From Sanderia malayensis (lineage: Eukaryota; Cnidaria; Scyphozoa; Semaeostomeae; Pelagiidae): 64,000 nucleotides of DNA. The translations under genes and the position numbers were made by a program. Positions within the stretch are counted from its first letter, which is position 1, and the number at the start of each line of letters is the position of its first letter. The notes under the pieces were generated by a model that saw only the letters and a program-made list of their open reading frames with translations, did not search any database and was not told the DNA's origin. Shown here one piece after another: positions 36,759 through 49,300 of the stretch. The stretch is from contig RQOL01000828.1 of assembly GCA_013076295.1 (NCBI GenBank), positions 1,488,001-1,552,000 on the forward strand, written 5' to 3'.

Positions 36759-37328
36759 CTGAAAAATAAATTAATAAGGCAACCTGATTAAAAAGCGCTA
36801 ATTGAAAAGAGCTTGGTGATTAAAAAACTAGTTATGGTCGGTAGTCTATTATTAAATGTTATTCCAAAAGCATTATTCAACATTAGAAATATGTAATTAG
36901 ATTAGATTTGCATGCAAGCAGATTGCGTGAGATGAAAAGCAATCGAGAAGTCATATGTTTGTTTTCATAATGAAATGCAGTACATCTGGTTTAACGTGGT
37001 TTTATATGCACATAACGCATTATGTTAAAAAAAGATTAATTTTTTCATTACACAATTCGACTGCATGGAAAAAAGGCAAAGTTCATTAATTTTTTATCAG
37101 CGTAAAAATCATTTTTTGCCATTGTGCAAAGGGAAGTTCATTTTAAAATATTATATTTGTTCATTAAATTGTTGATTACTAAAAACCTATTACGTCGTGA
37201 GATTGCTGACTTCGTTGTTAATAAATGAGAAATTTGCAATGCAATTGTCATGTTAATTCAGCAACCTTAATTGCTTCGTGGCTCGCTAGTCTCAAAATTG
37301 CAAACTGGTTTTGGGAAGTTCTGATAAC

Positions 37329-40156
37329 ATGAAGACGAAACAATTGCTGCCAATAACATGTCTTATCCTGCTCACTTTGATGTCAAGTATAAAATCATAT
37401 ACAATGCGATCTCGATAAATACTCTGCCAATACTGAAGGGTCAATCGCAAATGCAAACTAAACACTTCTCTTTCTGTCCAGCAGGCTACATCTTAAACAC
37501 GCATGGAAGTGAAGATATTAAAGAGAAATCGGAAGAAGAAAAATTGTTGGAACACCTATTTCAGAGCCGTAGGCACTTCCATGGGGTCCTACCAAAGCTG
37601 AAATACATCGACCCCGAAGGGGCGCTGGCTATATCCTTCAATTTCACCATTTACCACGTGTATTACATAGTAAGCCAAAGAATTCGATGACCTTGCATTT
37701 AGTTGCTTCAAACTAAGGCAAACAGGCACTATTTATTAAAGGTGATGTGGTCGTACTGAAAGGGCCCAAAGGCAATTCTACAAAGTATGAAGTAATTGCT
37801 AGTAGTTACTAATTGCTAGAAATCAATTGGGGCCCGGAAAGAAAATGCAAAAGATGCCTCGGAAAACTCAGAGTTTGTTTTAGACCCGCAAAACGTCAAG
37901 AACATAAGATGCAGCAAATGGTTGTGAATCTAGAATTGCAAACATAATTCTCTTTTGATGCAATTGGATGTTAGTCCTGAAATAGTATATTATTTTTCAG
38001 ACAGCAAGTGAAGAAGAAATTGGCATGACAATGAAAATATACATGGTAAAACTTTTGACTACTATACTCTTTAATATTTTTCACTAGGTGCTTAACTGAT
38101 CTAAAAATTGAAAAAAGGACCAATAAGCAGGGAACATAGAAACAGGGTCTGACAAAAACTAATTCGCCAAATTTTCAATCAACAGTCTTGGAAGAATGAA
38201 TTACTGAAATGGGATGCAAGACAATTTGGCATCAACCACATTTTTGTCCAAGCACACCAAGTGTGGACACCGACATTGGTTGTCGAGGAAAAGTAAGTTG
38301 TGAATAAATTGGCTTACTAACGTAACACTAATTTGACTAATATGAATCTTCAAATTTGATGGTAATGGCGGTTTGAAAGGGTCTCTATCTTGCTGTAAAG
38401 TTAACATGTTCGAGACTGCCAGATATTCGAGATAACCGGTAATTAAGATGGTTAAAGTCAGCTGCAACTCATTCAAATGAAAGAATCACTCGAGATAAAA
38501 CCCCATACAACGAACTTCTTTCTTCATGCCATGAACTTAAACATCTGGTTATCGTTATACAGGAAAACCTGCTTACAATAATTAGCAGAGACCAAGAACT
38601 CTCCAGCATGATATTTCTGCTGAAACAATAGAAAACAATAGCCTATTGCATTTAAACAATAGGCCGATGCAAAACTCACAGGTTCTTGCATAACTTCCAC
38701 TTCAGAGCAGAATTTAATAGTTTACATCAAGGTAAACCCCCTACATAACTAAAGGGACTTTATAATTTCGCTATGTTTTTTATTTCTCTTCAGCACATTA
38801 CGAATGAGTATCGTGGCAGGCGTTAATGAAACAGTCCATCTCCACGCCGACGGCCTAAACACAGTTGTTTTCTTTCAAAAAGTTGCCATCAAGTGCGAGC
38901 AAAAGGCGTGCTTATTTCCAATGGATATACAAGACGACTGTACAATAACATTCATAGTCAAGTCTTACAACGCCAGCATTGTCACAATCAACCCGGTTGT
39001 GTTAAAACCACCCCAAAGGCAATCAAGAGGCACTGGAACATGGACAATCAATGTCGGTGAGTGATGAATCACACGAATCTCCACATACCTTGGCAATGAT
39101 CTAGAACCCTATGTTATACAATACTGTACTATACTTAATATAAAGTCAACCTTCCCCAAAGTTGACAAATTAATCATCTGGTAAGATACTACCTTAACGA
39201 GGTGTGGGCTTAGAGAAAGTAGACTAGTGCAGAGAATGGCATAACTTGATGAAACAAGTGAGTTGAACCAGAATTGGTGATTTCAGAACAAATTTATGTT
39301 AGCACAAACAAGTACCAACTTTTATTATCCAGAAACCCAAACATTCAACCATGTATTTATTCCTCCCTCCTTTATATACACAGGAAAAGCGAACAATACA
39401 CTGACAGCACAAGCAGGGATATCAGATGAGCTCAATTCAGGCATCAAATACAAAATACAGGTAGCAAGAAGATCACTGTACTTCATCACAACCACAATCA
39501 TACCAATGTCACTGCTATCCATAATCTCCGCCACAGCGGCAATCCTCCCCGCAATGACCGGCGACAGAATAGCACTACTGATCACGTGCTTTCTCGCAAC
39601 AATCGTTTATCTGGACACCCTGTTCCGATATCTGCCCGAATCTTCAACCACTGTGCCGATTATAATCACGTGGACGGTGTTGAATCTCGTTTTCATGACA
39701 CTGCAGATAGTGCTCGCGTCAGTCTGCCTCAATTGGACGTACAAGGAGGAGAAGAAAAAGAAATTGAGTAAAAAAGCGGCGTTCATAATCTTCTACGTTA
39801 TTAAATGGACGATCATGTTCCTGCCATGGACGATGAAGAAGTTGAAGAATTGCGTGGAAGAAAGACAGAAGTGCAAAAGAACCACTGTCATGGTAACGGA
39901 CATCAACAACGACCAAACAGCAACAACAACAACCGAAGCAGGAATCGTCACAGAAAATCAATCAGACTCAAAAAGAGTCAGTCTGTCATCGGACAAAGAA
40001 GAAGAAACAATGAAAAGCTTCAAAAACGCCATCAAAATCATCGATAGTTTTGCACTGTTATTCTCATTAACAACACTGGGCATACTTGTAATGGGTACTC
40101 TCTTCATTATTCGCGGAAAGCAGGCGGCTATATGCGAATTCGGAAAAGACTGGTAG
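37329..40156 (+). CDS. Nicotinic-type Cys-loop ligand-gated ion channel subunit, six exons
   Basis: A pentameric ligand-gated channel subunit of the plasma membrane. Exons: 37329-37386, 37482-37669, 38001-38045, 38186-38292, 38794-39056, 39384-40156; phases give 477 residues. A signal peptide covers about residues 1-20. The extracellular domain starts EEKLLEHLF and has the family marker W-x-P (VWTPTLVV). The Cys loop is Cys167 to Cys182 with FPMDIQDDC. Four membrane segments follow: M1 about 252-276, M2 283-301, M3 311-336, M4 440-461. M2 begins GDR and keeps Leu at 9', as in cation-conducting nicotinic subunits. Loop C lacks the vicinal Cys pair, so this is not a classic alpha subunit. The M3-M4 loop is basic and has a hydrophobic stretch (352-369). 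The ligand cannot be told from sequence. Confidence 0.88.
38577..38690 (+). repeat. Dispersed AAACAATAG repeat, copy 2 (channel intron 4)
   Basis: Contains CCAAGAACTCTCCAGCATG, ATATTTCTGCTGAAACAATAG and CTATTGCATTTAAACAATAGG. It shares order and spacing with the copies at 40.24 and 46.27 kb. Confidence 0.6.
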
Positions 40157-40190
40157 ATGGCAGAAGAATGGAATTATACCACAGGAATTT

Positions 40191-40196
40191 TTTATT
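40191..40196 (-). terminator. Probable DROSHA polyadenylation signal
   Basis: TTTATT on the plus strand is AATAAA on the DROSHA strand, 175 bases past its stop at 40371. Confidence 0.5.
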
Positions 40197-40237
40197 GATT
40201 GCCATCCAAATTGGGACTGGTGTGCATGTTTAAGTAA

Positions 40238-40345
40238 TACAGTACAATCCGTATATAAAAACCAAAGAACTTTCAGTATGATATTTCTACTCAAAACAAT
40301 AGAAGAAACAATAGGATATTGTGTTTGAACAATGGGCTGTATATT
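40238..40345 (+). repeat. Dispersed AAACAATAG repeat, copy 3
   Basis: ACCAAAGAACTTTCAGTATG, ATATTTCTACTCAAAACAATA and GGATATTGTGTTTGAACAAT occur in the same order as in the 38.6-kb copy. This copy forms the likely DROSHA 3' untranslated region. Confidence 0.6.
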
Positions 40346-40370
40346 ACTCACCATTCTGTACGATTCTGTT

Positions 40371-43300
40371 TTAATTGTCATCCTTAAAACTCCCTGACGC
40401 ACTTCTGTTATGAGTTGAGCCCGTAAATCTGTTAGACATTTCGGTTCTGCACTTTTTTCTGTTTTCAAGGATCCTACTCAAAGCGAGACTTTGCTTCGCA
40501 TGTTGCTGGAAATAATCTAAAAAGAAAAAATAAATTAACGAGCTAAGAATTTGAGGGTTCCCTCTTGATGTTCTTGATGTCGAGGTCAGCAAGGTAAACA
40601 AAGTAAACAAAGTAAACAAAGTAAACAAAGTAAACAAAGTAAACAAAGTAAACAAAGTAAACAAAGTAAACAAAGTAAACAAAGTAAACAAAGTAAACAA
40701 AGTAAACAAAGTAAACAAAGTAAACAAAGTAAACAAGGTAAGCAAAGTAAACCAAGTAAACCAAGTAAACAAAGTAAGTAAAGCAAACAAAGTAAGTAAA
40801 GTAAGCAAAGTAAACAAAGAATGGTAGAATGAAATGAAAGTAACCTGATTGAAGAGCATCTTCGGCAGCTGCCATATGAGCCTTTTGAAGTCTGAAATAT
40901 GAAATAATATTTGAATTAAATGACAATAAATTTGATATAAAAACCAATACAATGAAAATATGAATAAAAACTATTACAAAGGAATGATTGTTTGAAAGTA
41001 TCACTTACGTACTACCAGTGCCTGTCCCCATACGCTCATCTCTAAAGTAAACTCCAACTAAAAATGAAAATAAAAGCATTTTAGTACAACTGAAATCTCA
41101 TTCGAACTAACAAGTTGCACAAAGTAGGATGTCAAATTCAATTTACCTCGAAATTTTCTGTTTTGGGCAGTTCCTGTTGCTTCAAGTTGTCTAAGATGAT
41201 GCAAAATTATAACCATTAATTACAAAGAAAAGTAGCTTTCCAGTTGGTAAAATGTTTACTTAATTCATCTTCGGTTTCAAAGGTGGGTTCTTAACACGTT
41301 GTTATTTCTTTCGAAATTCTTACTAACAATTTAATATTGACAAAATTTGGAAAAGATAGCACTTAATTAAGAGATACACGAGAAGCATAAAAAGTAAGCT
41401 ACAAGAAAGGTCTACTACAAAAGCGTACGATAGAGGTATGTGGATCAAAACGTAAGGATTAAAAGTAAAGACCAGAGACTATAAAGAGACAAGAGGCACG
41501 CGATATAAAAGCATACACCAGGCATAAATAATAACAAAACATACGAAAAGCATAGGTAATAACAGAGTGTGGAAAAGAAATCTAACAAGACAAGGTGAAA
41601 GTAGAAGAACTATTCAATAGACACGAAAACCAAATACATGACAGACACAAGGGCAAATGCTGTATAAGAAAGCCTGAGGTGCAGAGAAAAAGGAGCAACA
41701 GTGTTTGATATAAAATGACTTTGAGAATAGTTACCGGTAAACAGGGTTTTCAATTCGATTCGATTCACTGCGAATGTACGAACAGCATTGCTGAAGGTGT
41801 GATTTTGAGTCTATCAAACTCTGATTAACGATGAAGCTCTAAATAAATGCAAAGGATAAATAAATGAAGAGAGATGAAGTAGAGTAATATAAGAGACGAA
41901 AATGCAATTCTATAGTTCAAGATCAAATTTGCAAATCATAGCATTTAATGTAACTACTCTTGCTGGCCGAGCCAAATCATTCTTAAAACAATACATTATT
42001 ATATGTTTACACCTATATATATATATTCTCAATGAATACCTCTAACTTTGGTATGAAACAAACGTCACATATCGTCTTGCAGTATTCCATTCCTTGGTCA
42101 ACATAAACAGCGGCGAAGAAAGCTGGTAAACAAAAACAAATTGATAAAAAAAGACTGGCTGGACAATAAAAGTGAGCATAGAAGATAGTAATAACAAAGC
42201 CAAAATAAAAGTTATTCTATTGAGTATGAGATTGGAATGGTTATACATCTTAATATTGAACTGGAATGGTAACAATTTCATTTCAGTTGGAGAAAATGAT
42301 CATAAATATTAAACAAGGAAAAATAGGCAATGTTTCATCCGAAGTGCAAAGAATGTTTGATATTAAATGTGAAACTCCTCTAGGTATTTGACTGAGAAAA
42401 AGTAAGCTACTCTCAAGCAGCAAAATGCAACATAAACCAGTATCCGTATAATGAACAGATAGTCAAATACCCATTCATTCAGGCCCAGCAATAAGAGACC
42501 GAGTATAATGAGGTAGGATTAGAATATATAGTAGGCCTGGCTGTTACTTGCATTACTAAAATCTCGCTCGTGTCTGAATTATATTAAAAAGAAAAATAAA
42601 CTAGAATTAAAGATAAATATTGATACCTTCAAAAGTGTCTGCAAGTTTCTTTCCATTTCCCGTGGTAAAGTTGGTCTGGAAAACAATTTAAAGATTATTA
42701 CAATTTAAAGATTGTAATGAAATGCCTTCATCGGCAAACATGGTGCTCTATACCATCATCGCGTGATTAGAAATAGATGGCGTTCAAGAGACAATTTGTC
42801 TGGTAGGGACAAGAGCTAACTTGGGACGACTAAAGACTCATCATTTTAGATGCACAAGGATCAAATAGATCTAAGTTGGGATTATTTCAAGCAAGGATAA
42901 TCGAATTTTGGATGCATCTGAAAATTATCATGATTTAGGAATATCTTAAAAATCGACAATCCTATTTAAGCAGTCGATAAGCCAGAAATATCTTTCGAAA
43001 TTCTGGCTGATCAGATCCGAATCTAGATTAATCCGGATTTAGAGTAGGATCAAGGATTGATTACAAACCATATCCAATTCACAAATGACGTAATTTTGCA
43101 GACCAAGTTCTTCTGCTACTAATCCTTGAACTCTAGCATTGATTAATGAGCTTCGCAGCAGCTAAAAATAAAAACAAAATATGAATGATAAAAAAAATGA
43201 CACCAATAATTACAAAATTAACAAGATAAAAATACAGTATTTGCTTAAAGGTTATTTAAAATATCTCACAGTTAGGTGTCCCTCTTGATGATTTGGAAAA

Positions 43301-46300
43301 TGCTTGTATAGATAGTCTGATATCAGGAACTTCAAGATGGAGTCTCCAAAAAATTCTAGTCTTTGATTGCTGCCGCTGGAAATAAAAAGACCCGATATCA
43401 ATATCAAGAACAACTGGCTGCATAACGTGATAGCATCAATAGCAAGTGCAATGCACAACATGAAGGTAAATTATGGTAAGATAACTTAATGTATTGGAGC
43501 AATGTTTACAGTGATATCTCAGGAACATACTCAGCTTTGTATAAATAATTCGCGACTTTGTATAATAAATAAAGTCTTACCCAATAAGATTGCTATGGCT
43601 GGATGAAGGATGCTTCATGGATTTTGCGAGAAGGCAAATATTCTTGAACTCAATTCCAATCGCCTCTTCGAGTTTCACAAATGGCTGCGAAGAACAAAGA
43701 AGTTTTAAAAAATACGCCTTGACATGATTGGACATTGCAATACGATTAATAACACGCAATGCTCTCTGGGTTGCAAATATTCAGTTCGGTTCTGGTTGCA
43801 CAAAAGCAACTCTGGCTTACCTGGAGAAATGGAAATTGGGAAATCAAATGCCTGTCACCAGCTGGCTCTTTCAGCTAAAATGAACAATAGGTTGGATACA
43901 AAATGTGCAGATTCTTATACGCTAGCGTTTACTGTTTATCTAAGAAACTGTGACGTCTAACTTTTGAAGTCATTCATCAGTTATTGAACCAGAATAGGCA
44001 CCGTAAACAAATGCAGATAAAAACCTGTAGCTCGTGTTTTGGAATGTTCTGCCATATTTGACGTAAATCCTGAAATCCAAAAGACAATCCATGTATTTAC
44101 TTGCTTCAGCAATCATTCAAATTGCAAAATAAAAAACAAATTTGAATCACCTCCTCCTCGAACAATAGTTTGCATATTAAGTTCTCAACCTCTTCGTAGC
44201 CTCCATCCAAATACACAGCACCTGAAAGAGGCTCTATTTATTAATCCGAGAAAAGCCACAAGTTCGTAAAGGTTTGCAGCAAGTGCCATGTTGATAAATG
44301 CCTTACCAAGTATTGCTTCAACGCAGTTTCCAAGCATGTGGTCAAATTGCAGAGAATAGTCGTCGAGCCTGTAACAGACCATAAGCATTTGTATCAATTT
44401 AGACTCAATATATATAAACATCAGTATGGAAAAAACTAGCCTCGGTTTTTATGTACTTAAATTTTCGCCTGGCCTGGAGCCAGGCATCATCAGAAGTGAG
44501 TTTTCCAACGGTTGTTGTTCAATCTATTCATTTTTCAATCTATTCCCAACTTATTACCCCCTGATTTTGCAGAGCTGACAAGTCATACTCCATGCAAACT
44601 CATCACTAAACAAGGGGGTTAGTCTCGTTGGTAATAGAAGGTATGTATTCAAGAATACATTTCAGGACATCACAATGACTTACTATTAATTTACTTGTTC
44701 ATTAATTAACTATTTGAAAATAAATAGAAATACAGCATTTTATATGGAGTATATTCACACTGCATTGTCAAGGGTTAGAAGGTAAATTTACAATTGGCAC
44801 AAGAAACAGCTATAATACTCTATAGTAAAGAGTCTTTATTAAGACCAATTGAACTTCGAACATACCCATGCTCAAAATACATGAAGTGCTCCAGCCCAAT
44901 TCTCTGAAAAAACAACGTTGATGGAAGGGTTAAGGGCAAACAGCCAATAAAAATCGAGGAGCCATGTCGCAATTTAAAGAAAATTAAGATACGATTGCAC
45001 GAACCTTTGCAATAACTGTAAGATATTTATTCTGCACCAATGCTGATCGGAAATTGTTCAAAGTGCCTTCGGAGAATTCACCGAACAAGAAAAACAAATG
45101 ATGCCTGAGAAAAGATAAAAATATCAAGTAATGAAGGTGAAATACTATGCTTTAATCCAGCCCAACTTCAGCCAACTCAAGCCAATTCAACATGATCTAA
45201 TTCAAGATACTAAACTAATCCAATCTAGCCCAAGCAAATTCAACTCAATCTGATTTTATCCAAACCTAGCCAATCCTAACCGAGCCAAACCAATGCAAAA
45301 ATCTTATCAAAATAACACGAATCACAAAATAAGTCAATCCATTCCAGTTAAAAATTAAAGCGTTGAGATTAAAGAGCCTAAAAACCAGCAGATAAAATTG
45401 AAAGTTCTGGTACATACGATGCTACGACTTCCAGCACTGCATCGCCAAGAAATTCCAAACATTCATTGTGCTTCACCCTGCATTTTAGAAATCAGAGCAA
45501 GATATTACAATGATGATCAGTGACATCAACAACACAAAAGATTGAACTTTGCACAACTCCAATCTGTGACTAATATCAGTATCAGTAGCATCGGTTAGTC
45601 TATCGCATATCAACCAAATGGTAAAGCAGTCTAAAGTTGCTTTGCAAATTGATTACAACAGACAGTACTACATACTTTGACAAACATTCCTCAGATTCTG
45701 CAGGTTTAATCATTGCTTCTGACAAACTCTGCATTCCTGAAAAGTAATGCAATTAATAAATAAAAGCATTTGTTACCAAGTAAAACTGGATCGAGTAGTT
45801 CAACGAATTGCAAAATTTGAAGCTTGCAAGATGCACAATAACAATGGGAACGGAATGTTAGAACAAATGTCCCCTTTTATTTTAAACGCCCACCCCCAAC
45901 AGCAGAGGCGTTTATAAAAATCCACGCATCTCAAACGATTTCTGCAAATTAGACTAAATCCGATACTTAGGGAATATCAGACTAACGTGCTCCGTTCTTA
46001 TTGGAATAGAATTCATTCGCAATAGTTCACGAAGTGGCCAATACGAAGCAAATAAAGCACTCACCTTTCTCTTTCTTGTATTGCTTGTAAACGTCAAAGT
46101 TGCCAAGCTTTGGGTTGTGGCAGCCACAGTTTCGTTCCGCTGTTTTGAGATGAGCGCTTGATGGAACATCCACCTCACTGGACCAATGCCTCAAAGCTGT
46201 CTGCAGAAACAGAACAAAAACTATGGTAAAAACCATCACATGAAAACATTTACATCAAATTTATTGTTTAAACACAATAGGCTATTGTTCCATTTATTGT

Positions 46301-49300
46301 TTTGAGCAAAAATATAAGCTCCGAGGTTCTTAATCTACTGGTTCATTTCCGCCGGTGTTCATGACGTAGCTTCATTGTATACATAACAAGTTACGCAGTG
46401 GCATAGAGAGATAACCGCACTCACCTGTAGCAAAGTGCGATCTTTGAATCTGTACTCAATTCGCCTTTCAAGTTCTTCCAGACATTTCTGATAGCGAATA
46501 TGATCGACGACAAAATGTAACGATATCAAATGCTGAAAAAATAAAAATTCATTATTACTAATTAGTTATTTCATTTTCAAGCTCATTCACAATGCTTAAA
46601 CTTTGCAAAAATTAAACAAATATAACTAAACTTGAACAAGTTCAAAAATGAAACATTTAGCAAAGAAAATTAGCCACTAGAGAAACAGACAGACTTACTG
46701 AAGAATAATTTACCCAAGGGAAAATTGCCCTTCTTCTATATGCTGGGGTTTGTCTATAGATAATAAGGTTTATCTTGGTATAGATAATACCAAGATGGAA
46801 GCATTTAATTGCTAATTCAATACTTGCAATGGTGAATATATGCAGCGTTACTTGTTCTAACCTCTGAATTTTCAATATTATATCAGGCACAAAAGTATAC
46901 TGCAGTAAACGCTCGTATATAAGAACCCGAAATTTTGCACCAATTGCCTTTTGTTTCAAGCAGCGGAAATCTGTTCCTTTGAGCAGAAATATTAACCTGG
47001 AAGGTTCTTCATCTATTGGTTTTTCATACGGGTATTTTATCCAATTCAAAACATAATTTCACCTGGGTTATATCTGCCTTAATGCCAGTAGTGAACATGC
47101 CCTTCGCTGGAATTCTCAAATCACATCTCTTCTTTAAATCCCTGAAGCAAAAGAACAACTTAAATGGGATGTTATTTTCTTGAATTATTGGGTATTTTTG
47201 CATTCACAGTCATGAGAATATGATGAAGAATTAGATAGAATGGCGAGGCACAAAAGAGAAACACGAAGGAGAAACACGAAAGAGAAGCACGAAGGAGAAA
47301 AACGAAGGAGAAACACGAAAGAGAAACACGAAGGAGAAACACGAAAGAAAAACACAAAAGAGAAACACGAAGGAGAAACACGAAAGAAAAACACAAAAGA
47401 GAATCACGAAGGAAAAACACAAAATAGAAACACGAAGGAAAAACACGAAAGAAAAACACGAAGGAGAAACACGAAAGAGAAACACGAAGGAGAAACACAA
47501 AAGAGAAACACGAAGGAGAAACACGAAGGAAATGTAGTAGCAACGCACTCTTCCTCTTTCAAATTTCTTATTTGCGCCTAGAAATCAATGACACAATCGT
47601 CGTTATCATAATAACTATCGTTGTTGTCGTCAAATGAAAAATATTAAAATGTCGTCATATTAAAATGAAATAATATTGATAATGATGACAATGGTCTTAA
47701 CCTTTATATCCAACAGACGATCACTATAAACCTTTGCATTTCTGGAAAAATAACATTAAAGATATAAGAAGGAGTTAAGTCAACCCGTGCTAAAAATCAA
47801 ACGCAATTGATTGAATAAATTCAAGGGCCTAGACATCTCTCAAAGGGTGGAGGTCACAGCGTTTCGATGTATCAAGTGAGGAAAAAATGGCCGCCATTGG
47901 AGGGTGAGATGGCGTCTGTAGGGTGAGCCTCGTTCGCACTCTAGATTATCTTATATCCTATGTCTGAATGTAACCAATATCTCACCGTTTTGTTGCCATC
48001 CTCTTAATATACTTCTGCTCTTCTCTAAGCTTTATGTATCTTGAAATGGGAAGGAAGAGAAAAATAATAACACACAAGAAATTAACAGATTGAGTAATTT
48101 AAGATTACCCACATTATGAATACATTCTGGTTATAATGCATTCAAAGTTTAATAAATGAGTTTGTTGTGATGTTCAATACCTTTTATTTGACAAGTAAGA
48201 CGTCTTAGCACTTCTCCAAGAAAAATGACGGAACATTAAGCAACTCTGTAATGAACAATAACAAAAACATATATAGTCAACTCTGTCTAATTCGAACACC
48301 CTCGGGAAGCGTGAAAATGTTCGAATTACAAAAATTTCGAATTATAAAGGTTTGTTTTATAAAGATTGGTTCATCAGTTATCCTTGAAGGGACAGAGAGT
48401 TTCGTTCGAATTAGATTGAGTTCGAATTACACGAGTTCGAACTATGCAGATTTGACTGTACAACATTATAATAATAACGGTGATTTAAACCTTTGCATCT
48501 AACAGAATCTTAAAAATAACAATTTCTTAACAGTGACGAAAGTATTTTGTTGTTGACAAGGTTAAGCAACTGTTGTTTGGACTCAAGTATCAATATATGT
48601 AACGGAGGTCTGCGCTATATAACCCATACGAACCAACCACAAAGACTAGCTAAATGTTAGAAAACTATTCAAACCTCTCCAACGTGTCTTTTTCGGCTCC
48701 TGGACTCAGAATCTATCAGACCATCGAGTCTTACACAGTGAGGCTTCTACAGAAGAAGAGCAATGCAAAACGTATTATCATGGACCTGCTAACAGAGCGC
48801 GTCAGTTAAGGCCACGCAGCTTCAATGCGCAGCTTCAATGCGCAACTTTAATATTCACCTTGCTTTGGTTTGCAACAAGGCTATCACATAATTTTCTCTC
48901 GAAGTAATTTCTGTCTTCTTGAGAGCAAATTCGTGGTAATTGCTATGAAAAAATTAATAAATCTCGTAGATATGTTTGTACTTGTCTGTTGAGCAATTGT
49001 CATAGTATAAATAGAAGATTACAATGTCAAAAACAGAAATGCAACGTCGTAAGAGATACTTCTCCCATAATCGGGCAGGCGGGAAGGTCAAGAGTAGATT
49101 TATTATGGCATATTGATAGTATGATGATTTGATATACAACATTCAATACCTTGTCAAGACGAATATAACTTTTCATAAGGTGTTCCAAAACAACATTGAT
49201 TGGCAAAATCTGTTCATCTTCATGCCTCTTTGCCGTTCTTTTGTCTCTGTAATGATCTGAACTCTTCTCATTGCTGTCGCCTTGGTTACGTGGCGCAGTT

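Larger units (their letters stand above)
35053..37328. other. Interval between HACE1 and the channel gene
   Basis: It holds a GGGAATATAG-type minisatellite (35226-35600), three weak minus-strand exon candidates (35629-36758) and a MITE-like element (36308-36491). The rest is AT-rich unique sequence in which I see nothing. Confidence 0.5.
40157..40370. other. Shared 3' space of channel gene and DROSHA
   Basis: Facing stop codons lie 214 bases apart. The DROSHA-strand AATAAA (complement of 40191-40196) is only about 35 bases beyond the channel stop, so the two 3' untranslated regions probably overlap. Most of the space is the AAACAATAG dispersed repeat. Confidence 0.6.

Noticed and set aside
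39286..39383. An earlier acceptor (TTTCAG at about 39287) for the last channel exon
   Set aside because: The phase from exon 5 runs into a stop before M1; the acceptor at 39383 keeps the frame and gives the expected pre-M1 sequence.
40371..41004. Minus-strand open frames of 150-190 codons full of Phe-Thr-Leu or Tyr-Phe-Val repeats
   Set aside because: They are the translated (GTAAACAAA)n microsatellite fused to real DROSHA exon ends.
47172..47581. Open frames of Ser-Phe-Val or Lys-Glu-Lys repeats
   Set aside because: They follow the 13-bp minisatellite in a DROSHA intron.
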